Of a DNA stretch of 64,000 nt, positions 10,849 to 22,234 are shown piece by piece. The position numbers were made by a program, and so were the translations under genes. Numbering within the stretch: position 1 is the first letter of the stretch; every line of letters begins with the position of its first letter. Under the pieces are notes generated by a model. The model was not told the DNA's origin. It worked only from the letters and a program-made list of their open reading frames with translations, and made no database searches. Source of the stretch: Azadirachta indica (Eukaryota > Streptophyta > Magnoliopsida > Sapindales > Meliaceae); assembly GCA_022749755.1 (NCBI GenBank), contig CM040447.1, positions 8,330,545 to 8,394,544 on the forward strand. The letters are read 5' to 3'.

Positions 10849-12209
10849 TGATGAATGTTTAAAAGTATAGGTTTATCAAGAGAAATATTATGACTTACAC
10901 TTAATAATGTCTGTTTGTTTCCCAAAAATGAAACATATCCCTTTATATTGAGTTCTAAAATATGAATTAGACTAAATAGTCGGTTTTGTGCAAGTTCCGT
11001 ATAATGAACGTATCTTTCAATCCAAAACATCAATTGATATGATTATTGGGCTGAAAAAATATAGACTCATTATTTCACAACTTTGTAAGGCAAAGGTTGA
11101 ATAAGTTCTAGCAATTAATGGGATAAAATTGGGCTTCAACAGAACTTTCAAGTGCATCTTTAGACCAGCCCAACATGCTTCTGTATTTTGACTGTATCTC
11201 CCCAAATACATACCCAAAAATTAAACAATTTGGTGTTCCAAAAGCCTCACAAAGAAATCTAAATTTTTTATGTTTCAACTGGTTAGATATCAAAAAGAGC
11301 CATCATTCTAGAAAGGCGGTGGAGAAATGCAATTTGAACATTTCTGTCTATTTTCAACACAACTTACATTCTACAAAATCAATAAGGGTGAGATATAGAC
11401 TATTACAAAGCTGAGTCATCCACCTACATATTTGAAGAAGACAATTTCACAAATTTCGATGGTTTTTATAGTTAAAAATGTGTAGCAAGTTGGTAGAGTG
11501 TAATTAATTAAAAATTGACAAATTATGTTCAAACATGGAAGATATCTTTTGTTTTACCTATATCAAGTAAGATGTGGAAGTGAGGAGGGCTGATTTTAGT
11601 TATCATTTTCTTCCCCTTTTATAATTTGAACTTCAATTAAATAATGTCTTTCTAAATAAGTAATTAGGGCTAAGGATGAAGTTTTGTTAATTTTATAGCA
11701 TTGTTCTTTTATCATTCTAAGTTGTGCTTTAATACAAAATCTTTTTAATTGAGTAAATTCTATTTCTTAAAAGTGTTTTGATTTGTTGGGAGGCTTGATT
11801 CATTGTTAACAAAAGATACACTGAATGCTTGCATATTTTCTATAAACCAAGAACAAGGTATGTTATAACTTTCACAAATAAATTGAATGATTAATCTTTT
11901 ATTTTGTTACCTTTTTTCCAAGAGGTATTGTGATGTATTTCAATATATTTATCTTCTGATTAAGACCATCTATTAAGTAATTCTTAATTGAGTTAAAAAA
12001 TGAGTAAAGAATGATTTCTATAATTATTAACAAAATGAATCCCTAATGCCCTAATAATTAATAATATTAAATTTACATTTAACAAGTAACAAATTTATTT
12101 TATTTCATCATATTTGGACATTGGATTTGTAGACCTTCTATAACGTATTCCCTGTGGACCGACTTTCAAACTTCCGATACTTGAGAGTTACAACCTTTAA
12201 GTTGTAGCA
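10849..12209 (+). repeat. 3' LTR of the Athila-type element
   Basis: Matches 1088-2482 in direct orientation, starts TG and ends CA (GTAGCA). It is about 35 bp shorter than the 5' copy through small indels, for example missing a stretch near its end that the 5' copy has at 2428-2450. Confidence 0.88.
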
Positions 12210-12214
12210 GGTCT
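12210..12214. repeat. Target-site duplication (GGTCT), right copy
   Basis: Second copy of GGTCT flanking the gypsy element; see 1083-1087. Copia coding sequence resumes immediately after it. Confidence 0.85.
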
Positions 12215-12640
12215 AAGGGGTGAATTTTCTTTACTCTTGAATATTGTTCTCTTCTGATCCAATCCAAAGCAATAAATCTAAATATGTTCTGTTTTGTCCT
12301 ATGCTTTCTATTACAATTGAATCTCGAGTTTCTGTTGTAACAAATTAGGAATCGTCTGAATTTCTAGGTGTTTCAATATTGACTTGGTCAATTTCAATTT
12401 GATTTTGATTTTGTTCAGTGATGTTTGTGACTTTTTCGTCATGAGAAAAATCATTATAATCATCAACAACTACATTAGCAGATTCTATAATAATATGGGT
12501 TCTCATGTTGAACACACGATATGCTCAACTATTATTTGAATATCCAAGAAATACACCCTCATCACTTTTTGAATCAAATTTTCCTCGTTGATCTTTTCAT
12601 TCAAAATGTAGCGCTTACTTCCAAATATATGAAAGTAACT
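12215..12640 (-). pseudogene. Copia integrase C-terminal / RT linker segment
   Basis: The minus strand reads VNLSYFHIFGSKRYIL, then FDSKSDEGVFLGYSNNS*AYRVFNMRTHII, ESANVVVDDYNDFSHDEK, and a Gln/Asn/Ile-rich spacer (about 12220-12430). This is the conserved block between integrase and RT in copia pol. The stop in S*AYRVFN is an internal nonsense change. The gypsy insertion interrupts the spacer just before the RT block now at 1082-925. Confidence 0.8.
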
Positions 12641-13150
12641 CAAGTTAACCTTTCCGAATTTCATAAGGAGTCTTGCCTATGTCAGGGCATAAATACACAG
12701 GATTAATCGTATAGCATGCTATGTGAACAACTTCTGCCCACAATCCTTTTGCCAACTTCTTTGAGTTCAACATAACTCGTGCCATTTCTTGCAAAGTTTG
12801 ATTTCTCCTTTCAACAACCTCATCTTGTTCCAATGTTTTAGGAGGCAAAAATTCATGTGCAATGTCATATTTATTACAAAAATCAGCATAAATAGTGTTT
12901 TCAAATTCTTTTCCATGATCACTTCTAATTCTAACTATTTTGTCAGCATTACAGTCCTTTTCATTACCTAATTTCACATATTTCTCTAAATGCATATCAG
13001 ATTTTTCTCTAACAAAATCTGCCCATGTATATTGAGAGAAGTCATCTACACATATAAAGATGTATTTTTACCTCTTATACTTTCTACCTGAACAGGACCC
13101 ATGAGATCTATATGGACTAATTGCAGAACCTTGGAAGTGGATGTATGGCT
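12641..13150 (-). pseudogene. Copia integrase core
   Basis: Reading the minus strand: VLQLVHIDLMGPVQVES (first catalytic Asp), FICVDDFSQYTW, then an open stretch at 12645-12995 with IVRIRSDHGKEFEN (second Asp), FCNKYDIAHEFLPPKT, QDEVVERRNQTLQEMARVM (Glu) and AEVVHIACYTINPVYL. The D-D-E triad of the rve core is therefore all present. A stop after KYI.. near 13060 and frame changes separate it from the GAG-pre-integrase block. It inserts copia cDNA into the host genome when intact. Confidence 0.9.
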
Positions 13151-13182
13151 TATAGCTTTATGTTGAGACTTGAGTTGTTTTC

Positions 13183-13720
13183 CTAGCTGACATGATCCGT
13201 ATACACCTTATTGCTTCTTCTTGAGTTTTGGAATATCACAAAGTGCACCTGTGTTACAATTTTAGTTAGATTTTTATAATTCAAGTGTCCAAGCTTTTGA
13301 TACCACAATTCTATGTCATCATGATCTGTCTTACGACATATGAGTGGATGTGTCAAAATATAATAGTTATCGAGGATCTTGTCCCATCCAAAACACAATT
13401 ATCAAACTTGTCAAAGACTTCATATTTTCTTTGCATAATTTTACACTGAGATTTTGATCACAAATTTGACTAATTTTAATCAAGTTTGCCTTCAAATTTT
13501 CCATATATAACACATTCTTTAGTTTTGGAAACCTTCCAACATTAAGCGCTCCTTGCCCAAATACTCATCCTTTTGCTCTATCTCCAATAGTCACATTACA
13601 TTCTAGGTAATCTTGATAATTTATCAAGCTTTCTTGTGATCTTGTCATGTGTGTAGAACATCTGTTGTCAAAATACCACGCATTGGTTACACATTATTTC
13701 AATGATATATGAATAATAAA
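13183..13720 (-). pseudogene. Copia protease remnant and GAG-pre-integrase domain
   Basis: From about 13700 down the minus strand reads AWYFDNRCSTHMT, the copia protease motif, where DSGCS has become DNRCS (two G-to-A type changes that remove the active-site DSG). LSRL..., DYLECNVTIGD and GKG.. blocks follow, then the GAG-pre-integrase domain at 13183-13398 with DDIELWYQKLGHLNYKNLTKIV. Stops break the reading between the two. Confidence 0.85.
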
Positions 13721-13732
13721 ACTTCTAATTTC

Positions 13733-15437
13733 TTATTTCTTTACCCACATTTGTTTAATTCTTGGACAAGTTTTAAACCTTGATTTCTTTTTACATTTAA
13801 GGAAATTCAGAAATTTAAAGCATTTAGGACGAATATGACTCTTATCACAAAAATGACAAGTAGGAACAAACCTATATGTCGTACCTTTTGAACTATAGGA
13901 ACATCTGTCTGAAATATTACTTTGTGATAGATTTGTTGTATGTGATGCTTTTACAAAGACATTCTTGGCATTCAAGGATTTTTCGTTTTGGAAGCCAATT
14001 CCTTCACGATTACAGACATGTTTATCCATTGTCAAAATATGGTCTAATTTAGACGTACCTGAGTTAAGCATCTTCAAAGATTTCTAAGTGTACTCCAATT
14101 CACATTATACTCCAGCTCACATTATAGGTCATTTATTTTTTATCCTTCCCAACAATATTCAATTCAAAGTTGTTGAGAACTCTCATTGATTCAGATCTTT
14201 CACTCATGAGACAATTCATTTGTTTTTGCAAGGCTTTGTTTAAATTACACACTTCTAACCATTTGTTAAGCATTAATTCATAAGAAGAATGTATTGTTTC
14301 CAAATACAACTTACTTCCATTAGAACTTGCTTCTGAGTTTGTCTCAAAATCACCTGGAGTAATACTAGTCATTTTTCCAAATTTGTGGCAACAAATATTG
14401 GTGGCTTCTATTGTAACAAAGCTGAATTCCTGCAAGTTTTCAAAATTTGTCGTAGTATTAAATGCAATGAAATTACTTACAGTGTTAGATGTTTCTCTTC
14501 TAATTCATCATCACTCTAGGTTGTTCTCATTACTTTTGACTTCTTTTTGAGTGTGTTGGCACTTTCGGCTTATATGTGTCTAAATCCTTAACTTTCCCTA
14601 CATTGAATTCTCTTATTCTTGTTAGCTTCAAGTCTTTTTAACAATAACTTACCTCTTCTAGGTACTTTCTGATTTGTCTTTAATTTATGGCCCATTCTTT
14701 TGAGAATCTTATTAAAATTCTTACTCATAACTGCAAGAGCCTCAGATTCTTCAAAATCTAAAGTTTCTTCATCTTCATTGCTTTGAGTTTCAGTGATTTA
14801 AATGCAAGACTTTTGACCTTTTTACGATCTTTTAGATTCATCTCAAAAGTCCTTAGTGATCCCACTAGCTCTTTCATTTTTAGTTTGTCAATATCCTTAC
14901 TTTCCTCAATTACGGTAACTTTTGCTTGAAACTTCTAAAGAAGTCACCGTAGAATCTTTCACAAAAGCTTCATCTTTGAATATTCTTCACCTAAGGCATA
15001 AGATTCATTAGCAATATCATTCAACTGAGAGGAAAAATCAGCAAGTGTTTCATCATCATGCATTCTCAAATTTTCAAATCTAGTAGTAAGCGTTTGACTC
15101 TTAGATCGCTTCACTACCGATGTTCCTTCGTGAGTTACTTTCAAAATGTCCTATGCCTTTTCGTGAATTCACATGTAGAGATCAATTTAAATTGATTTAC
15201 ATCAATTGCGTTAAAAATAGCGTTTAGAGCCTTTGAATTAGAGTTAGCCATGCAATCTTCCAAATAGGTCGATGTCTCTTCTGGTTTTGGCACAACGTTG
15301 CCCATATCATCAATCATGTTCAGAGGCATCCAATCAATTAGTACTACCCTGCAAGCCTTTTCATCTATTAACTTGATAAACGCTCTCATCCTACTTTCCA
15401 ATATAAGTAATTTGTTCCATCCAATAAGGGTGATCAT
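13733..15437 (-). pseudogene. gag: Copia gag (Sirevirus-like), with degenerate zinc knuckle
   Basis: In reading order on the minus strand: 15437-15141 (RMRAFIKLIDEKACRVVL, SNSKALNAIFNAIDVNQF), 15144-14959 (VTHEGTSVVKRSKSQTLTTRF, MHDDETLADFSSQLNDIANES, the UBN2-type capsid), a damaged stretch at 14436-14958, a Glu/Leu-rich likely coiled-coil piece at 14435-14133, and 14077-13733 with a cysteine motif. That motif, at 13820-13858, is CX2CX3HX4C, one residue short of the standard CX2CX4HX4C knuckle. At least four frame breaks occur. It would form the particle shell and bind RNA. Confidence 0.85.
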
Positions 15438-15519
15438 GAAATCGATCCTCCTTATCCATACCTAGACAAATACAAATCAAAACACCAATATCTCACCAAC
15501 AAAAAAAAGTTAGAGGCAT

Positions 15520-15531
15520 GCTTTAATACCA
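15520..15531 (-). other. Copia primer-binding site (initiator tRNA-Met type), mutated
   Basis: The minus strand reads TGGTATTAAAGC; the standard plant site is TGGTATCAGAGC. The two differences are a C-to-T and a G-to-A. It lies three bases inside the LTR end. Confidence 0.8.
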
Positions 15532-15533
15532 AT

Positions 15534-16212
15534 TGATACATAGAATAAAATCCAAATTTTAAATCACCAACCAATTAATATACCAATTTAATTAAAATTT
15601 GCACAAACAATAATAAATAAGTAATGAGAGTAAAGAAAGAAGACACGTAAATTTTTAACATGGTTTGGATCTTCCTAATCCTACATCCATAGGGCCACGC
15701 CTAAAAAAAAAACAATCCACTAAGAAATAATTGATTACAGACACCGATAAACTTATACAAACCACAGACTCCCTCTATGCTGTTGCTACCATGTTGAACC
15801 TTCTTAGGTGGCCTTATTTTATGAGATCCCCTCGCTTTAAATATTGATGAACTCCCTTCAACAAACTAAATTTTAAGTTCTTCTCTTTAGGAACACACAC
15901 ATATTGCCTCAATATCTACAAGAAAAACTCTCAAACTCTTTTCTAACAAACACTGCATTGACTTCAATGAAAAAATCACACAATATAATTTTCTGCCATA
16001 TCATAGTCCCTGAATCAATTGGCTTTTATATCTCCTCACACAAAAGACCTAATCCCTCGAGGAATATTACATGTTCCTAATACACTTAGGTAAACATAAT
16101 TCTCTATCGAAAAGAATCCTTACTTTACAAAGATTCCTTGTTTCCATAAATTCCCATTTTTGCAGGACTTCTTCACCAAGTTGCCATATAATGCCAATCA
16201 AAAGTCCTAACA
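15534..16212 (-). repeat. 5' LTR of the copia element
   Basis: On the minus strand it begins TGTTAGGACTTTTGATT (ending at plus 16212) and ends ...TATCA next to the PBS. A TATA-like GATATAAAAGCC on the minus strand lies at about 16021-16033. Only one LTR is in the window, so the boundaries rest on TG...CA ends and the PBS position. If correct, the flanking TAATG at 16213-16217 is the target duplication. Confidence 0.78.
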
Positions 16213-16337
16213 TAATGACTAAAGAATTAGAGCTTTTAAAATTATAACATGAAAAAGTTTTAATTTGCTCACATTTTATTAATAATGTTGGTTTTATTGA
16301 ATATAAGCTTGCTATATTGTGTTATTATTTTTCACAG

Positions 16338-16590
16338 GATTAGAGAACTTAAGAAATTGGTGGAGGGCATGTGAAGTGTTTAAGGGTACATTTATAATGG
16401 AAGGCTTTGTAAAATTTGTACACTAGTAGTTCTTACTTGTTAATTGTAATTTTATGAATTTATAATTTGTTTTGCATTCTTGCAATTTTTTAAGAGTTAA
16501 AAGTCAACACTTCATTGTTTCATAAACTCTACTTAGAGAATTGTTGTACAAATTGTAACCTTCATTGTGTTAATAAAAACATTTCACCTT
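16338..16590 (+). pseudogene. Possible last exon and 3' UTR of an interrupted host gene
   Basis: A good splice acceptor (TTATTATTTTTCACAG) ends at 16337. It is followed by a short open stretch in which one G completes a codon and then IRELKKLVEGM and TGA (16372-16374) follow. A 3' UTR-like stretch comes next with an AATAAA signal at about 16572-16577. The upstream exons would lie beyond the copia LTR, i.e. outside the window, so the copia element would sit in the last intron. I cannot name the gene. The call rests on the acceptor, the short charged peptide and the polyadenylation signal. Confidence 0.4.
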
Positions 16591-16599
16591 TTATATAAT

Positions 16600-18253
16600 T
16601 GGTTTGCCACACTTTGAAAAAGTTTTATAAGAGATCTATGTTTGTTGCCTTTTACATGTCATATTGAAGCTGAATTACTTAACGAGGTCAAAAATAGGAC
16701 AAAAGTTAATTAGGTTGAAATCTTGATAAAATTATATAAAAAATATGTGATAAATCTCATTCGAGAATTTGTGATATTTTTATGTTAAAGATACATGATA
16801 TAATTATTTCAAGATATCGTAGTACATTTATCTCAAAAATATATGATGTATTTATTTCAAGATATCATGATATATGTACATCAAAACACTTGACAGACAA
16901 TCCATAAAAAGACATTTCTGAGAAAAATAATTGTTGATTCATAAATGAGACTTTAAAGACAGTTTATAATATGTCAAGTAAAGTGCTTTTTGACTAATTG
17001 TAGCTGTTAACGAAGCCTAATTTTCTGGGTATGATAATTCAATTAATTTTTCTACTTTAAAATTAAATAGATAAGTTTTTTTTCAAGAAACCGCTAAAAG
17101 AAAAAATACTGCATAACATATGGACTTAGAAACATAAAATTAAAAATTTACTTCCAAAAATGCATTCCGAAAACTCTATTACCTCTGATAAAATGTTCAA
17201 CAGACGCATCTCAACATCCCTAATAATTATTTTATGATTCTTAAATTTCATGTTTTGGGAACACCAACCGGGGAGAAGATGAAATGCATGAATCCAAACT
17301 ATTCAGAATTTAAATAAGCATATAACTGCCTTTCATTTGACACTCTTAAATTGGATTATTAATTGAAAAATTGAAGCATGCTGAACAATTGTTATCTTAG
17401 GTGCTAGCATTATATTATCTTTTTTTCATATTTTTATTGAGTTCTTAAAGAAAGAAATTTCTTTTAGGCCTAATGCTCGTATAGACAACTGATGAGGGAT
17501 TGATTAAAATATAAACCAACAAATTGGCTTACATATAAGGGAAAAGGACATCCAAGTTCTAAATTGATTTGTTAGACTGATTACTTCTAATAATTTTAAA
17601 AGTACCATAAAGTCCCTATTTATTTTAATTATAACTATTTTTTCTTAAATATTATTTTAGATTTATTTTAAAATTACAAAACAATAAATAAAACAAAATA
17701 TAAATAATACCCTAGAGTTTAAGATGAATGACAATTTTTTTTTCCAAACACTTACTTCTTGACTATTTTTTGGTTAATTTCTTTTCTAATATTTGGTTGA
17801 TTGAATTTTGCTATATTAGATAATTCAGCATATTTATTTTTTAAATACTTTTTTCTAATAAAAAAGTAACTTTCTTTTACTTTTTGTGCTTCGTCTAATT
17901 TTAAATGTTAAATAAATAAGAGAACATCTTAAAAAATAAAAAGAAAATATGTTGAGTCAGACGTGCAAAAAAAAAAAAAAAAACCTTTGTGAAGGTGAAT
18001 TTTATTATAAGTTACAATGTTAAACCAAAATTATATTTATTTTAATTATTAAGTGAAAGCAAGTTATCACAAAAATTTAATAACATCTTAACTGAAATTT
18101 TCGGTGAATGAATGTGAGGGAGAACGCACCACAAGAAATAGAAAAACCAAATGTATATCTTTGAAAGGAAGAAAAAGTCATAAGTTTTATATGGGTAACG
18201 ATACAATAAATTAATTAGAAAAAGATATTTTTCAGAAGATATTTAATGAACTA
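16600..18253. other. AT-rich intergenic stretch, no gene seen
   Basis: No supported coding sequence. It contains repeated GATAT(C/A)..TGATAT motifs at 16740-16880, and an A15-17 run near 17968. Confidence 0.6.
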
Positions 18254-18881
18254 TTTAAACTTTAAATTGAGAAATTAACACATATCTCTCTTAAAATTTG
18301 AAAAATCTACACATAGAGGGAAGGTTCAAAAAAATGCACACATACCTCTCATAGATCATTAGTTGACTAATACTATTAATTAAAAATAACTAGAATGCCC
18401 TTAATCAAAACTTTAAATCTGGATTAAAAAATTAGAAATTTAATTTAAATTTATTTAATATCTAAAAATATCAAATAGTTAATTATAAACGGTTTAATTG
18501 TTTATCGAAATCTAGTTTTTGATTATAATTATCTCTTATGAGAACAATTTATAAGAGTTCACTACTCTTGCTTAGTTTAGATTTCTTCAATGATTAAAAT
18601 GTACAACTCCATTAATTTTTTAGTTTTCAATTTATTTTTATGTTATTTTTATTTTTTATGCTCTTTTCATTTTCATTTATCTATTTTCTTTATTTTTGTT
18701 TTTCAAATTAAAATATGTGTTTTACCCAATTGCCCCTAAAATTAACAATCAACTGACTATTAATATTGGTCAATTGATAGTGCAACAGAGATATGTGTGC
18801 ATTTTCTCAAACTTCTTATCTATATATAGGTTACTCAAGCCTCAGAGGAGATATGTGTTAATTCTCCCATTCAGGTTTTAG
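18254..18881. mobile_element. Fold-back / MITE-like element with long imperfect inverted repeats
   Basis: The left end TTAAACTTTAAATTGAGAAA..TTAACACATATCTC (18254-18290) pairs with the reverse complement of GAGATATGTGTTAATTCTCCC..AGGTTTTAG (18848-18881). A second inner pair lies at 18337-18383 and 18758-18799 (CACACATACCTCTCAT / GAGATATGTGTGC). No coding sequence lies inside. A target duplication is not obvious. Confidence 0.65.
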
Positions 18882-20816
18882 AAAAATATATCATAGTATA
18901 TATATATTGGAATTAAATACAATTAAAATTTTAAATTAATTAAAAAGTTCCATCTAAACTTAATTTTTAAATCAAACACATTTTTTGAAAAAGGTTGATA
19001 TTACATTTTTGTATCTGCATTAATTTTAATAAATTAATTACATATATTATGTTTTAATCTAAATGTACTTATTCGAAGCCATTCATAACACTCACTTTTG
19101 GATTCAACTGACTTCAATTATATTTACAAAAATATAATAGATTGTAGGATTTTTGCATACATCTCACCATTTTTAGCTCTTCAAAATATAAGAAGGGTTT
19201 TTAATGTGCTTGTTTCGTGAATTTTGAATTTTGGTGTGATTTTTCAAATTAAATGCATTTAAAATAAAATTATAAATCACAATGACAACTAAAAGTAAAT
19301 AACAATAACCAACAAACATCCACCAAGGAAAAACTATGTAGCCGGAAAGGAAAAAATCATAGCAAAGTAGTCTAATATATCAACTTTTACTATATATAAA
19401 TAAAATTATAAAATAATAGAATCACAACCAAATTGTTTCAACGTTAATTATTCTATAAACTCACTACGTCGTAAAGATAACACTTTTTTTTGGCTCTTTG
19501 ATACATAAACTAAGCATATGAAAAAAAAAACCCCAAATGGATTTAAGAAAAAAGTAATAAAAAGATGATAAAATAAATAATCAAGAGCAATAGATGTGAC
19601 GAGTAACCCTGAAATGAGCAAATAAAAGTAGTGATAAGATAAATTCTGAAGAGTCTGGAAAGAATTTGAAATAAAATTAGGCCTCTAGTCTTTGGCTATC
19701 AAGTTTCGCTCTTGGAATTCGAATTTGCTTCTCTTTTTGTCATTGAGGTTCTATAATTAGCTTTGGTTTTCTTTGTTTCAGAGTTTTCTCAAGATCGTCT
19801 TCAAGTGTGTCTCGAAAGAGAGTAATTTAGTTTACACAGGACCTTTGAAGGAAGGAATGATGTGGTTTACTTTCAGTACTGTTGTACACTTTTTGTTACC
19901 CACTTACTAGCTACATACATTGATATAGAATCCAGCAAACACAGAAAATGATCAAAGGACAACGACCATGTTCAATGTGCCCCTGTTTATTATTATTATT
20001 TGAAAACAAAGAAAATAATGGGCAATTAATAGCGTGTAGGTTGCTGACGTTATTTAACAAAAATAGAAAGATAAAAATTAGTTTGATATTTACATCTTTA
20101 TACGTGAAAAAACAAAGACTTCAACAGTCAAGTGCCAAGGTAATATTCTACCGCCAAACCACTAGCGCCTTGATGTTCATAATATTGTTATAGAAAATTT
20201 GAAATTTCCAAATCTTGGTTTAGTTATAGAAAATTCCAATTCACATTTTGGTAGATTATGCGTTGAAAATAGCTTTGTTTGTCTGCATTTTAATCTTTGC
20301 ATAATATTTTCTATAACAACATAGCAAGGTTAACATCAATTAAAAGACGCAGATGGCAACGTCCTGGGAGAAGGAGATTACAAAGTTGTGTAATTAGGAT
20401 CGAGCAATCTTTGCACCTAAAGAAAATAAGCTATAAGTTTTTCATGTGCACCGGGGCTTGAGATAGATAACAAACCGATCAAGAGGTCATGATTAATAAT
20501 TCTTGTGATATCAACTTGTATTTGTATACTACATGATGGGAAAAAAGCCACGAAGTTCTTTCACTGAAAACTACAACTTAAAAGAGATCCATTATAGAAT
20601 TTCATTTTCAAAAAGTACACATAAAAAAGCTTGCATTCATTCATAAAATATTCCAGCATATATTGCAGTTGGTACATTCATTCATCAATTGGCAGCGTTT
20701 CCTACTTAATATAAAAGTTTATTTGAAAACAGAAAAAATATAAAAGCTGGTACATGTTCTTTTGTGCATAACATATTTCATAACAACATCAAATCTAATA
20801 GTGTACATAAATACTT
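18882..20816. other. Intergenic stretch, no gene seen
   Basis: AT-rich with no supported exon. A somewhat more GC-balanced part at 19680-19870 has C/T-rich stretches but no frame I can defend. Confidence 0.5.
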
Positions 20817-21001
20817 TTAAGTTGAGGCCTTGATGGATTTGAGTGGTGTGTTTGTTATCAACTTCCATGAGATGTTGCTCGCAGCATTGTATTCTTTTGG
20901 GCCTGCCGCCTCTTTTACGTGTACAGCATTTGTAATTTCCTCGACATCCTCTTTTGTAAGTTTCACAGTTAGAGGGCCAATATTACCCAGAGTTTTGAGA
21001 C
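20817..21001 (-). pseudogene. Last exon of an aldo/keto reductase gene (isolated fragment)
   Basis: The minus strand reads, after an acceptor-like GTTAATTTTAG, LKTLGNIGPLTVKLTKEDVEEITNAV, then VKEAAGPKEYNAASNISWKL and a stop at 20817-20819. This matches the C-terminus of plant IN2-2 / auxin-induced PCNT115 / perakine-reductase-like aldo/keto reductases (NIGSLxVKLTxEDLxEI, VAGDR.., SWKxANTP). The exon is open and not visibly damaged. The upstream exons, which should be at higher coordinates, are absent: 21002-21420 reads as unrelated DNA. The catalytic Tyr/Lys/His part of the barrel is therefore missing. Confidence 0.78.
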
Positions 21002-21464
21002 CTAAAATTAACGGGAAACAACCACAAATGCCCTGATTTTGACCCGAATTTTCGAAAATGCCCCTTTGACAAATTTTCATTTGAAAATGCCCAAATTACA
21101 CATACTTGAAAGGAAATGCCGTTACACCCAATTTCTTTCAAACAAAACCGAAACACATTCATATTGAAACCTTGGAGACCTTTGAGCAAACAATTTTGTT
21201 GAGCATCTTTTGCGTTTGCATTTGGAAGACGAAACCAGCGAGGAGGAGCGGCGACAGGAAACCCCCTGTTCATGGTGACGAAGGCCAGCAAAAGGCGTAG
21301 AACGGTGACAAAAACAGTGAGCTACGAACTGGGGTTAGGTTTCAAATGAAAATTTCATAAATTCTTGTCAATATATACATAAAATTTGGGTTTTTATCAT
21401 GATTAGGTGTTAGAACTAATTAGATTTCATTATGGATTGAACTGTTTGTATGAATTTGGGCAAA
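21002..21464. other. Spacer between gene fragments
   Basis: Contains short repeats of the type AAATGCCC (21027-21095). The stretch 21220-21300 is GC-richer than its surroundings. No supported gene. Confidence 0.4.
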
Positions 21465-21735
21465 AACTTGTCGAGCGAGAACTTGCAATGAGGCGCTTGC
21501 GAATGTCGAAAGTATTCTTGCTCAAACGTGAGATTCCAATTCTTGCTTGACAGTGCAACACTGTCGAGTAAGAATGGGAAAGACACCTTGGAGCACTGTC
21601 GAGCAAGAGTTGGAAACCCACCTTCGAGTAAGGTGTCTTTCTCGTACTAGAAACCCACCTTCGAGCAAGGTGTGTTTCCCGCGCTCGCTCGATAATGGAA
21701 ACGCACCTTCGAGCATTCATGATGTTGAGCAAGAA
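21465..21735. repeat. Cluster of degenerate TCGAGCAAG repeats
   Basis: The motif TCGAGC/TAAG recurs about eight times (TCGAGCGAG, GTCGAGTAAG, GTCGAGCAAG, TTCGAGTAAG, TTCGAGCAAG, TTCGAGCATT, TTGAGCAAG and others). CACCTTCGAG and GGAAACxCACCTT form a longer unit, and inverted pieces (CTTGCTCAAAC, CTTGCTTGACAG) also occur. It is GC-richer than its surroundings. Several overlapping short frames on both strands here are by-products of the repeat. Confidence 0.6.
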
Positions 21736-22234
21736 GACAATTTATCTGAACGAGTTTTTTTTATATATATATTCACGCATAATTTTTGTTGTTGGATTTG
21801 AATTGAAGTTAATGGATTTAATATGTTTTTTTATCAAGGAGAGATGGTTACAGTTACTCGTACATTGAAGGCGAGGACCCAAGACCCTTTGAGGACTCTT
21901 AAGCAGTTCTGTCCAATTATTTTTCGTTCCATATTGTACAGTCCGATCATATAGAATTGTTTTGAACGCAGCCTCTGGCAATATATTAAGTACACAGAAG
22001 ATCAAAAACAAGAAGAAGCAGAGGTACTGTGCTCTTCCTTTGTATTCTAATTTTTATTTTTTCATTTTCTAGGAATTAATTAAACCAGAATATGTTAGTT
22101 TAGTTTTGTTAAAATTATGATTCTTCAAGGTTTTTTTTTTTTCTTTTCATTTTTCTGTTCTATAGCTTGTAATATAGTTAATAGATTTTGTTTGAAAGAA
22201 ATCTCTTGATAATTTAATTGCTTTATGTTCATAG

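Larger units (their letters stand above)
1088..12209 (+). mobile_element. Athila-type Ty3/gypsy LTR retrotransposon, full-length but decayed, with captured LOG gene
   Basis: An 11.1 kb element bounded by two LTRs of about 1.4 kb (1088-2482 and 10849-12209) and a 5-bp duplication GGTCT. In order it carries a PBS matching the 3' end of tRNA-Asp, gag, protease, reverse transcriptase/RNase H, integrase, a LOG-like reading frame, a G-rich polypurine tract and the 3' LTR. The gag and pol motifs and the tRNA-Asp-type PBS fit the Athila/Tat branch. There is no chromodomain after the integrase. All reading frames contain stops or frameshifts, so it is non-autonomous today. The LTRs differ at very roughly one base in ten by eye plus small indels, so the insertion is not recent. 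It sits inside a copia element on the opposite strand. Confidence 0.92.
12215..16212 (-). mobile_element. Sirevirus-like Ty1/copia element, 5' half (LTR, PBS, gag, protease, integrase)
   Basis: On the minus strand, reading from 16212 downward: 5' LTR (16212-15534), a PBS for initiator tRNA-Met, gag, protease, integrase and the integrase-RT linker, interrupted at 12214 by the Athila element and resuming at 1082. The gag N-terminus (AFIKLIDEKACRVVL..., NSKALNAIFNAIDVNQFK...) and the CX2C..HX4C segment followed by KCFKF match the SIRE1/Maximus style of plant copia. All genes carry stops. The 3' LTR lies left of the window. Confidence 0.88.

Noticed and set aside
11017..11414. Small frames on both strands around 11.0-11.4 kb, also near 1.25-1.45 kb
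   Set aside because: They lie in the LTRs of the Athila element and differ between the two LTR copies.
21430..21801. Overlapping 60-100 codon frames on both strands
   Set aside because: They arise from the TCGAGCAAG repeat cluster and show no family motif.
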